From the NCBI GenBank assembly GCA_031291185.1, contig JARLJM010000078.1, positions 1 through 39,650 on the forward strand: a stretch of 39,650 bases of DNA. The letters are read 5' to 3'. Source of the stretch: Parasulfuritortus sp. (GTDB lineage Bacteria; Pseudomonadota; Gammaproteobacteria; Burkholderiales; Thiobacillaceae). The number at the start of each line of letters is the position of its first letter. The first letter of the stretch is position 1. The notes under the pieces were generated by a model, which saw only the letters and a list, made by a program, of their open reading frames with translations, was not told where the DNA came from and did not search any database. Both the position numbers and the translations under genes were made by a program. Positions 1 to 7,770 of this stretch are shown piece after piece.

Positions 1-1103
1 GCCAAGTCGGCAGACCATTGTCGTTCAGGATGATCCTGCGCATAGCGTACGATCTGGCTACAGCGGAACCAGGTAAATAGTCCGAGCAGCATAAAAAGTG
101 CAAACCCGATCCAGCCCTGGTCACCCAACATCTGGAAATAAATGCTGTGCATGTCATGGTAGTCCCCTGGATTGGGCGAGTATTGTTCTCTCAGGGAGTC
201 AGATACGAACATGTTTGCGCCACCACCAAACAGCTTGTGGTTGCCAACATTCCAGGCGAAGGTCCATGCGTTGATCCGGCTTTCTGCTGAACTGTCCTGC
301 TGGTAAGTCTGGATCGTATTCATCCGGTCAACCCAGGACTGAGGCATCAACATGACGAGCATGCCCGCGACGACAGCCACCAACAGGGTTGCCTTGAATT
401 TCTGTCGGCTTTTCAGCCAGAAAAATATGCCAATCGCGACAATTCCAAGAAAGGCCCCACGCGACTGACTGCCCAGAATGGCCGTCGAGGTCAGCACCAT
501 GGCGGCGATTAAACCCATCCGAATCCACCGCTTCTGTGTCTGCGTATATAGATACCACATCAGGGGTACCGTCATCAGCATGGCCAAGGCAATCTCATTA
601 TTACCACCAATAAAGGTTCCTTCTGGCCCCCAGACCCGGCTGGAACCTCCAGTGAGGATGGTGAAAATGCCGCCTTTGACGCTGTAGAAGCCGATAGACA
701 ACACCATTACCCAGATGAAACCGTTCAATTTTTCCTTGTCGGAAAGGAGAAGGATGCTGATAAAAATAAATAACTGAATTTTCAAAAAACGAACAAGTTG
801 ATCTGTGGCGCCATCCGGATTGGCTGCAAACACGGTAGTGATGCAAATCCAGATGATGAGCATGAGAAGCACAATCGTCTCTCTTGACCAGATGTTCAGT
901 TTTTTCTGTTTCCCGGTGAGCAACCCGATCAACGTAACTCCGCCGATTAGCTGGGCAAACGGGAACGAGTAAGCGAATCCATAGGTCAGCTTGTGCGGGT
1001 TCATGAGGCCGAACCAGGTCCACAGGTAAACACCAATGTGCGGCCTGGAAAAAATCTTAACAAGAAACCAGAGCGTGACGAGCGTTAATAGGATATCGCG
1101 CAT
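1..1103 (-). CDS. O-antigen-ligase-like polymerase/ligase, exosortase A-associated (3' end cut by window edge)
   Basis: The frame is open from an ATG at 1103 to the left edge, giving 367 residues without a stop. The protein is a multi-pass membrane protein (many hydrophobic segments separated by short basic loops) with the Wzy/WaaL pattern: a GNNEIAL segment near residue 165, SQSRGAFLG near 215, and a large periplasmic loop containing ESRINAW and DYHDMHSIYF. This pattern fits the putative O-glycosylation ligase family of XrtA loci (TIGR03097). Its likely role is polymerising or ligating lipid-linked glycan at the periplasmic face. It is the most downstream gene of the minus-strand array seen here. 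An upstream in-frame TAA at 1113-1115 excludes a longer form. No clear ribosome-binding site precedes the ATG. Exact acceptor and substrate are unknown. Confidence 0.85.
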   Translation of the reverse strand, partial: MRDILLTLVTLWFLVKIFSRPHIGVYLWTWFGLMNPHKLTYGFAYSFPFAQLIGGVTLIGLLTGKQKKLNIWSRETIVLLMLIIWICITTVFAANPDGATDQLVRFLKIQLFIFISILLLSDKEKLNGFIWVMVLSIGFYSVKGGIFTILTGGSSRVWGPEGTFIGGNNEIALAMLMTVPLMWYLYTQTQKRWIRMGLIAAMVLTSTAILGSQSRGAFLGIVAIGIFFWLKSRQKFKATLLVAVVAGMLVMLMPQSWVDRMNTIQTYQQDSSAESRINAWTFAWNVGNHKLFGGGANMFVSDSLREQYSPNPGDYHDMHSIYFQMLGDQGWIGFALFMLLGLFTWFRCSQIVRYAQDHPERQWSADL

Positions 1104-1112
1104 GGCTGGGTC

Positions 1113-1169
1113 TTAATCGTCAATCATGGCGTGGATAGCTCGTTTCATGATGTTGTTTTGATGTTCCAT
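1113..1169 (-). CDS. possible 18-residue leader peptide
   Basis: In the 68-nt gap between the glycosyltransferase and the ligase-like gene, an ATG at 1169 is preceded closely by a strong ribosome-binding sequence (GAGAGGTAGGG, overlapping the upstream gene's stop). It opens an 18-codon frame ending in TAA ten nucleotides before the next ATG. The product (MEHQNNIMKRAIHAMIDD) is not recognised. It lies in the same frame as the downstream gene. It may serve only to carry ribosomes to a start that has no good binding site of its own, or be chance. Confidence 0.25.
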   Translation of the reverse strand: MEHQNNIMKRAIHAMIDD

Positions 1170-1171
1170 CC

Positions 1172-2380
1172 CTACCTCTCAGAAACGCTACGTTCAATGA
1201 CCTGGCAAAGGGTATCCACTCGATTGTCCCAAGAATTTTCCTCCGCATAAGCACGGATGGCTTGGGTGTCCCAAGTCCTTGTCAACCCAAGATCGACTGC
1301 GCTGACAAGCACATCAGGTTTGCCAAACGGTACCACCTGCCCCAGTTCAGCCCTGCAAACCACTTCTGCATTGCCATCGACGTCCGTCGTTATTACCGGA
1401 AGACCACAGGCCATAGCCTCAAGGAAAACATTGGCCCATCCTTCGCGGCTCGTGGCGAGCACAAACAGGTTTGCGGCAGATAGCGGCCACTTGAGATCAT
1501 CCGGCTTCATGGGACCAAGGAACTTCACATGATCCTGCAACCCCAAAGCCACTACTTGTTGGCGCAATCTGGTTTCCATACTGTCTGCCCCAGCGGCCCC
1601 TCCCACGATGAGATAGCGAAGACCGGGATGGCGCTGGATGAGCTCAGGCATCACTTCGATAACTCTGTGGAAACCTTTTCTTTCGATAAGCCACCCGACC
1701 GAGATGATAACTGGATCGGTTTCATTCAGTTCATAACGACGCCTTGCCTCAGCCCGATCTACAGGTTGAAACCGCTGACAGTCTACTGCATTGCCGATTG
1801 AGATTGTCTTGTCTTCCTGTACACCCAGGTCAAGGGCTAGCTTGGTCAGTGATCCCGATACTCCAATTACTTTATCGGCTGCTTGTAGTCCAGCCACGAT
1901 GCGACGTCGAAATTGCGGCATTTCTACATAGGTCCGTTCCGAGCCGCGCAAGGTAATTGTGAGCGGGACGTTGAAACGACGTGCCAACAGGCTAGCCGCA
2001 TGGCCGTCCGGGTAACCAAAATGGGCATCGATCAGCTTGAAGCCAAATTTCTTCTTGAGCCTCTTGAGTGTCAAGTAACTTCCCAGTGCCATGAAGGTGC
2101 TATCCCAATGTTTAAGCACACCGGGAATACTGAAAAAACGTGGGTAATAAACACTAATGCCCTGCTGAACTTCCATACCCGGAGTCAAGGGCCGAAAACG
2201 TGGGCGAAACAAACGGACAAGCCAATCAAACGGCGACCAGGGCTTGGGAGAAACAACAACGATAGGTAATCGCTTCGCTACCCTGAACATCCGCTCGCGG
2301 ATGAAGATTCCCGCATTCGGGTCTGCTGGCGAAGGGAACAGGCTGGAGAAGACCAGAATTCTAGGACTTGAGGCTTCCAT
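1172..2380 (-). CDS. GT4-type glycosyltransferase
   Basis: About 402 residues with the GT-B fold signature of GT4 transferases. The N-terminal acceptor domain begins RILVFSSLFPSP. The C-terminal donor domain carries VISVGWLIERKGF, and the nucleotide-sugar motif SREGWANVFLEAMACGLPVI contains the EX7E pair. It should transfer a sugar from a nucleotide donor to the lipid-linked repeat unit on the cytoplasmic side. I chose the ATG at 2380, which puts the first beta strand at the usual place. An in-frame GTG at 2413, ten nucleotides after the wecB stop, would add 11 residues, and neither start has a good ribosome-binding site. It sits between wecB and the ligase-like gene. Donor and linkage cannot be read from the sequence. 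Confidence 0.85.
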   Translation of the reverse strand: MEASSPRILVFSSLFPSPADPNAGIFIRERMFRVAKRLPIVVVSPKPWSPFDWLVRLFRPRFRPLTPGMEVQQGISVYYPRFFSIPGVLKHWDSTFMALGSYLTLKRLKKKFGFKLIDAHFGYPDGHAASLLARRFNVPLTITLRGSERTYVEMPQFRRRIVAGLQAADKVIGVSGSLTKLALDLGVQEDKTISIGNAVDCQRFQPVDRAEARRRYELNETDPVIISVGWLIERKGFHRVIEVMPELIQRHPGLRYLIVGGAAGADSMETRLRQQVVALGLQDHVKFLGPMKPDDLKWPLSAANLFVLATSREGWANVFLEAMACGLPVITTDVDGNAEVVCRAELGQVVPFGKPDVLVSAVDLGLTRTWDTQAIRAYAEENSWDNRVDTLCQVIERSVSER

Positions 2381-2423
2381 GATGACTGTCTTAGCTGACT
2401 GGCGTAGTTCCACTTATGGTGTA

Positions 2424-3518
2424 TTAACGCAGAATTCCAGCCAGGATTTCGACAATACGCTCGCCGGTTTTTCCATCCCATTTATCCGGGATGCTTCCTT
2501 TCTTCCACTGCCCTGCAAAAAGCCTATCCAGCGCAGGTCTTAGCATCGCTGGATCGGTGCCGATCAATTCGTTGGTCCCGATGGTGATGGTCTCGGGACG
2601 CTCGGTAGAGTCGCGTAGCGTCATGCAAGGCACCCCCATTACGGTAGTTTCCTCAGTGATGCCTCCCGAGTCCGTGATTACCGCCTTGGCATGCTTCACC
2701 AGGTAATTGAATTCCAGATAGGCCTGGGGTTCCACAAGTAGAAGATTCGCAGGCAGGTTGGGTAAGGTAGCAAGCGTTTTGGCTGTACGAGGATGAACAG
2801 GGAAAATGACCGGTAGACCGCGTGTGCCCTCCCCTATTGCATCCAGGAGCTTTGAGAATGCGCTGCCAGCATCCACGTTGGCGGGCCTGTGCAGTGTTAC
2901 CACAAAATACTCACCTGACTTTAGCCCCTGCTCATCCCAGAATGACGGGGCACGAAGTCGGTCTTGGTTGGCTAGCAGGGTATCGATCATGGTATTGCCG
3001 ACAAAATGAATTCTCGACTCATCCACACCCGCGCGACGCAGATTCTGGTTGGCCACTTCGCTGGTGGTGAAAAACCAGTTGGTGATCGAGTCCGTCACCA
3101 TGCGGTTGATTTCCTCAGGCATGGTCCAATCACCGGAACGGATACCCGCTTCAACATGAGCGACTGGGACACATAATTTTTGTGCGGCTATGGCGCAGGC
3201 CATTGTGGAGGTTACATCGCCAACCACAAGGCAAAGGTCGCTTCGGGCCTCGTTAAGCAGTTGTTCATAGCGAATCATGATGGCACCGGTTTGTTCCGCC
3301 TGGGAGCCAGAACCGACTTCAAGATTCACTTGAGGCTCAGGGATTCCTAGTTGGGAAAAAAAAGCGCCAGACATGCGGGGATCATAATGCTGCCCGGTAT
3401 GCACCAGTCGATAGTGCAACGGTCCGCCTTCGGCTCTATGCCTATCGAGCGCCCGGATAATCGCGGCAATTTTCATGAAGTTGGGGCGGGCCCCAGCAAT
3501 GATGTCGATCAAAGGCAT
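2424..3518 (-). CDS. wecB: UDP-N-acetylglucosamine 2-epimerase (non-hydrolysing)
   Basis: A 364-residue protein of normal family length. It begins with the family's N-terminal motif (ARPNFMK), has HVEAGIRS in the middle and the substrate-binding stretch TDSGGITEETTVMGVP near the C-terminus, followed by RPET. The enzyme interconverts UDP-GlcNAc and UDP-ManNAc in the cytosol, so the polysaccharide probably contains ManNAc or a derivative such as ManNAcA. The ATG at 3518 is preferred over an in-frame TTG at 3530 because GGAAG lies five bases before it and the protein then starts at the conserved first strand. A 132-nt gap separates it from the upstream SGNH gene. No partner ManNAc dehydrogenase (WecC) is visible in the window. 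Confidence 0.93.
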   Translation of the reverse strand: MPLIDIIAGARPNFMKIAAIIRALDRHRAEGGPLHYRLVHTGQHYDPRMSGAFFSQLGIPEPQVNLEVGSGSQAEQTGAIMIRYEQLLNEARSDLCLVVGDVTSTMACAIAAQKLCVPVAHVEAGIRSGDWTMPEEINRMVTDSITNWFFTTSEVANQNLRRAGVDESRIHFVGNTMIDTLLANQDRLRAPSFWDEQGLKSGEYFVVTLHRPANVDAGSAFSKLLDAIGEGTRGLPVIFPVHPRTAKTLATLPNLPANLLLVEPQAYLEFNYLVKHAKAVITDSGGITEETTVMGVPCMTLRDSTERPETITIGTNELIGTDPAMLRPALDRLFAGQWKKGSIPDKWDGKTGERIVEILAGILR

Positions 3519-3650
3519 TGATGCTTCCAATTAATGCGGTACGAACTGTTTACATGCTTCACCGGTAAAGGGTTACCGTGTCGCCATGCCGTTTTTGTCA
3601 TTCCGACCAAGGGGATAAATCCTGTTTTCAGGTGAACTCAAGGGCTCTCT

Positions 3651-4937
3651 TCAATGACTTTTTTTGTCTATGAATTGTGACGCTATATGTTCAAGCTCGA
3701 TAATATCCTGCGGATGGCTACTCCTGTATTCAGATTCCTGGATTCGTAGTGTGGCGATTCGTTCATCCACATTAACGGGACTAATTAGGATTCCGAATCC
3801 TGATATGCTTCCCGGCTTGCCAAAAATGCGGTCCAGCATACGATCACCTAATTCACTCTTGAAATGGCCGGCCTCCCAATACCATTGCATCTTTGTCCTT
3901 CGGTTGCCTTGAGATGGAATTGACTCCGTTGAGATTTCATTGAAACCACTGAAGTCCCACAGCAATACAGGCTTGGCCATCAGTTCATTTGGTTCGGTTG
4001 CAACGATATTTGATAACGTTCGTAACCAAGTTTCATACGCGGGCCAATGACCCGTTATACGGATAGTTTCAAGAAGATGAGCATGATATGGATAGATAAC
4101 AAGATGCAAGATAATTCCATGGCTACGGCATAGAGTTATTACTTGGCGCAGATCATCTAATGCTGATGAAGAACGCCCATTAGAATAGAATATATTAACC
4201 GGACGACGAAGATTAGCTTTAATATATTCAGTATCTTTCTGCCTGAAAACAGCCCAATAGCCCTCATCCGCTTCTATTTTTAGGTAATCCCGCATAGGAT
4301 TGAAACCCAATTTTGTCAAATTTTCAGAATATGGATTGCTCTGGCTTCCCAGTGTTTGCACTGAATCAAGAAATGCGCCTAGGGTAAACATTGATTCTGC
4401 ATAGTCTTTAGCCTTGTAAAATTCACGCGATGGATTGGCTGAACCATCAAGATTGATGAGTAGCCGTTCAGTTTCGCTTTCTTTGTGTGCCGTTATTCCG
4501 GATTGTCGGCGAACTTTTGAACTCACAAGGAAATCAAAGAAATCAAGACCCCAGATCACGATTTTGGGCTTAATCGCCGTATGCCCTTCCGCATTGGCCA
4601 AAACGTGTTGTAGGTAATGCAAGGAAGTTGAAGTACTTGTTCCAGGAAGGGCCAGGTTAAATACTGGACGCATTTGCAAGGGCCAAGCGGAATTATCCGG
4701 ATCAAATCCCCACTCCATGCGTGAGTTGCCGATGATCAGTCCTTGTGGCTGCACACGCAGTACTTGATATGCCTTTGCCATACGGCCATGTTCCTCTGCT
4801 GTGGGCTTGATACTGTTGAAGCCAACTCTATCAACAAACCGAAATAAGCCATATGGGTCTATGACGAAATTGAAAACGGCCACAACGACTATGAGTGCTC
4901 CCGTCAGTCCTAGCCAGAGTTTGAGGTATCGCTTCAT
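3651..4937 (-). CDS. SGNH-like acetyltransferase-associated protein, partner of the MBOAT gene
   Basis: A 428-residue protein with one N-terminal membrane anchor (about residues 8-27), then a soluble, presumably periplasmic domain. The block GLIIGNSRMEWGF (residues 67-79) resembles SGNH block I, with Ser72 as candidate nucleophile. EAGHFKSELGDRML (residues 355-368) resembles the last block, with His358 as candidate catalytic histidine. Such proteins commonly pair with MBOAT acyltransferases, as AlgJ/AlgX do with AlgI, to O-acetylate an exopolysaccharide in the periplasm. Its gene starts 12 nt after the MBOAT stop, which supports pairing. GGAG lies two bases before the ATG, unusually close. 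The assignment rests on motifs and context, not close similarity. Confidence 0.7.
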   Translation of the reverse strand: MKRYLKLWLGLTGALIVVVAVFNFVIDPYGLFRFVDRVGFNSIKPTAEEHGRMAKAYQVLRVQPQGLIIGNSRMEWGFDPDNSAWPLQMRPVFNLALPGTSTSTSLHYLQHVLANAEGHTAIKPKIVIWGLDFFDFLVSSKVRRQSGITAHKESETERLLINLDGSANPSREFYKAKDYAESMFTLGAFLDSVQTLGSQSNPYSENLTKLGFNPMRDYLKIEADEGYWAVFRQKDTEYIKANLRRPVNIFYSNGRSSSALDDLRQVITLCRSHGIILHLVIYPYHAHLLETIRITGHWPAYETWLRTLSNIVATEPNELMAKPVLLWDFSGFNEISTESIPSQGNRRTKMQWYWEAGHFKSELGDRMLDRIFGKPGSISGFGILISPVNVDERIATLRIQESEYRSSHPQDIIELEHIASQFIDKKSH

Positions 4938-4949
4938 GACTCCAGCGAT

Positions 4950-6503
4950 TCAGAACTGGAAATAAAGGAACTCACTAGGCCTTGCTAGCGACAGCAGTCC
5001 ACCTGCAAGCACAACAGCCATTACTACCGCCCAGCCCCTGTTGTCAGACCAGACCAAGCGCGTGCTGGAACTATCAGGTTGGTAATCTAGCGCCGGTTTG
5101 AATTGGCTCATCATTTGTTGGGTATTAGGTGCTAGAAAAACAACAGGGAGAAGTGCCCCAATCCAAAGAAATGTCATCATAAATTGCTGCCCACCACCGG
5201 GTGCGAAGACAATCCCAATATTGCTAAGGAGATGAGCAAAAGTGCCTGCGTGTAAGGCAATGGCATCCGGAAGTGACGCGCCGTTCAAGCCTATCATGGC
5301 TCGTAGAATTGAAATAGCGCTATGAAGGGTCGGCGCTCTGAAGAAAACCCAGCCGACTACAACGACAAGGAAGGTCAGCGACACACCCAAGAATCGACCT
5401 CCAACCGAGGTACGGGTTAAATCATGGCCCATTCGAATGCGTAGTCCTTGCCACGCTTGGTGAATGACTAGATACAGACCATGCAATCCCCCCCAAATCA
5501 CATATGTCCAACCCGCGCCATGCCAAAGTCCACCAAGCAGCATTGTAGTCATCAGATTGATGTAACGGCGTGCTTGTCCTTTTCTGTTGCCCCCCAAGGA
5601 TATGTAAAGATAATCGCGTAGAAAACGTGATAGCGTCATGTGCCAACGGCGCCAGAAATCAGAAATATTAACTGCCTTGTATGGAGAATTGAAATTAAGT
5701 GGCAAGCGCACGCCAATCATGTATGACAGGCCGATGGCCATATCGGAGTACCCTGAAAAATCAAAATAGAGTTGCAGGGTATAGCTTAATGCACCGCCCC
5801 ATGCCTGAAAAAATGTAAGCTGATCGCCTTGTTGGGCACTCGAAAACACTGCAGCTGCATAGGGTGCTATACCGTCCGCCAGAACGACCTTTTTGAACAG
5901 CCCCATCGCAAATACTGACGAACCAACTGTTAAATGCTCGATATTTATGCGGTAGGTTGATGCTTTCCCAAATTGAGGCATCATTTCCTTGTGATGCAAC
6001 ACCGGGCCCGCGATCAAATGCGGGAAATAGGTGACAAAAAGGCTGTAATGAATGAAATCAAATTCCTTGGCTTTGCCTCGGGCGGAATCTACGAGAAATG
6101 CAATCTGAGTGAACGTGAAAAACGAGATGCCTAGTGGCAGGATGACATCTACGAATCCATATGAAGTATCAAAACCAACATTAAAGTTATCTATGAAGAA
6201 ATTTGCATATTTGTAGTAACCGAGCAGGGCCAGATCACCGATAACACCTATTGCCAGCAAATGTTTACGTCGGGTAGAGCCAACATCATTGCCACGAGCA
6301 AGCGTATATCCAACTAAGTAGTTGAAAACGACAGAGGCAAGCAACAGGCCAAGGTAAGCGGGGTTCCACCAGCTATAGAAAAATAGTGACCCACTGGTAA
6401 GCCAAGTTGCTGCTAGGCGCTGACTGAAGCGCCCTAGCCAAAAGAAGATAATCAGCAAGACAGGCAAGAACAAAAACAAGAACTCGACTGAGTTGAATAG
6501 CAT
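4950..6503 (-). CDS. MBOAT-family O-acyltransferase (AlgI-like)
   Basis: A 517-residue polytopic membrane protein. The AlgI/DltB hallmark segments are present: FWRRWHMTLSRFLRDY at residues 283-298 (His288), LGGNRKG at 303-309, and GGLWHGAGWTYVIWG at 324-338, where His328 corresponds to the catalytic MBOAT histidine. The family moves acetyl groups across the inner membrane for polysaccharide O-acetylation. The gene lies between a glycosyltransferase and the SGNH-like partner, so it probably acts on the polysaccharide of this locus. The start is an ATG at 6503, 43 nt after the upstream gene's stop. Confidence 0.9.
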   Translation of the reverse strand: MLFNSVEFLFLFLPVLLIIFFWLGRFSQRLAATWLTSGSLFFYSWWNPAYLGLLLASVVFNYLVGYTLARGNDVGSTRRKHLLAIGVIGDLALLGYYKYANFFIDNFNVGFDTSYGFVDVILPLGISFFTFTQIAFLVDSARGKAKEFDFIHYSLFVTYFPHLIAGPVLHHKEMMPQFGKASTYRINIEHLTVGSSVFAMGLFKKVVLADGIAPYAAAVFSSAQQGDQLTFFQAWGGALSYTLQLYFDFSGYSDMAIGLSYMIGVRLPLNFNSPYKAVNISDFWRRWHMTLSRFLRDYLYISLGGNRKGQARRYINLMTTMLLGGLWHGAGWTYVIWGGLHGLYLVIHQAWQGLRIRMGHDLTRTSVGGRFLGVSLTFLVVVVGWVFFRAPTLHSAISILRAMIGLNGASLPDAIALHAGTFAHLLSNIGIVFAPGGGQQFMMTFLWIGALLPVVFLAPNTQQMMSQFKPALDYQPDSSSTRLVWSDNRGWAVVMAVVLAGGLLSLARPSEFLYFQF

Positions 6504-6546
6504 TCTTCTATTTGCCGCAGCAAACCGGTTCTATTGACTCAATCAA

Positions 6547-7770
6547 CTAAAGACTTCGCCCGAGGGCGGTCCCATAAATAATTTTATAGTTGGCCACACT
6601 TCTGCTCCAGTTGCGCTCCTGCTCGACAAACTGTCTTCCGTTGGCTTTGATTGCAGCCCCTTTGTCAGCCAGATTAAGTGCGTTCACAGCCTTATGGGCA
6701 AAGTCATTCTGATCCTCAGCCCGGAACAGAAAACCCGTGATGCCATCCTTGATCAATTCTTTGTGTCCTCCCACATCGGACGCGATTAACAGATGGCCTT
6801 GAGCCATGGCTTCGAGGGGCTTAAGCGGGGTGACCAGTTCGGTCAGTCGCATTGCATGCCGGGGATAGGCCAGCAAATCAACCAGGTCATAGTAGCGGCT
6901 GACTTCGCCATGAGGGACTCTTCCGACAAAGACAATCTTGTCGGTAACACCAAGAGCTTTCGCCTGAGCCTTTAGGTTATCTTCCTGCGGCCCCCCGCCT
7001 ACCAGCAAAATACGAATCTGTGGGTCGCTGGCAAGCAATTCCGGCACCGCCGCTATGAGCAGATCCAATCCTTCGTAGGCGTAGAACGAGCCTAGGAAAC
7101 CGATGACCCGGCAGCCTGAAAAACCAAGCTGTTCCTTGAGGGCGGAGTCGGGACCGGCGCTGAGATGGAACTGCTCGATATCCACCGCGTTGGGCACCAC
7201 ACCTATCTTTCCAGAGGGTACTCCACGGGAAATCAAATCGCCACGCAAGCCTTGGCAAATGGTGACAACCTGATCCACTGCCTTGACGGCACGGGTTTCC
7301 ATGGCCCGCGTGAGGCGATAGCGTAGACCATCTTCTTTCTGTGTACCGTGATCCACTGCCGCATCCTCCCAAAAGGCGCGAATCTCATACACGACAGGGA
7401 TGCCGAGTCTGCGTCCCACATGGAGTGCCGGAAAAGCATTGAGGACAGGAGAATGTGCATGCAAGATGTCCGGCTTCAGTTCTTGCGCCAGTTTGAATAG
7501 GCGGTTTTCTGTGGCATGCATCAAGGCCCACTGGTTGGCCATGGGCAACTTGCCAAGCACGCCCTGTGGCTGAGGGGTTCGATAGAAATGCAGTCCGCCA
7601 GCCTCTTCTTCGAGCGCATCGCATTTCATCTGCTTTGGGCTAGTGAGGTGAAATGTCTCCCATCCCAGTTTGCGCTGCTCCCTCAGGATGTTTGCGCTGC
7701 GAAATGTATAGCCCGAATGAAGCGGCAGGGAATGATCAAAGATGTGAAGAATACGCACAGGCCTGGTCAT
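6547..7770 (-). CDS. exosortase A-associated GT4 glycosyltransferase (Daro_2409-type)
   Basis: A 407-residue GT-B glycosyltransferase. The opening RILHIFDHSLPLHSGYTFRS is very characteristic of the glycosyltransferase subfamily found in exosortase A loci (TIGR04063). The donor domain shows GFLGSFYAYEGLD, ILLVGGGPQE and the late motif ELVTPLKPLEAMAQG with its conserved glutamate. It would add one sugar of the repeat unit in the cytoplasm. The ATG at 7770 overlaps the stop of the amidotransferase gene by four bases (ATGA), indicating translational coupling. Donor and acceptor cannot be read from the sequence. Confidence 0.92.
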   Translation of the reverse strand: MTRPVRILHIFDHSLPLHSGYTFRSANILREQRKLGWETFHLTSPKQMKCDALEEEAGGLHFYRTPQPQGVLGKLPMANQWALMHATENRLFKLAQELKPDILHAHSPVLNAFPALHVGRRLGIPVVYEIRAFWEDAAVDHGTQKEDGLRYRLTRAMETRAVKAVDQVVTICQGLRGDLISRGVPSGKIGVVPNAVDIEQFHLSAGPDSALKEQLGFSGCRVIGFLGSFYAYEGLDLLIAAVPELLASDPQIRILLVGGGPQEDNLKAQAKALGVTDKIVFVGRVPHGEVSRYYDLVDLLAYPRHAMRLTELVTPLKPLEAMAQGHLLIASDVGGHKELIKDGITGFLFRAEDQNDFAHKAVNALNLADKGAAIKANGRQFVEQERNWSRSVANYKIIYGTALGRSL

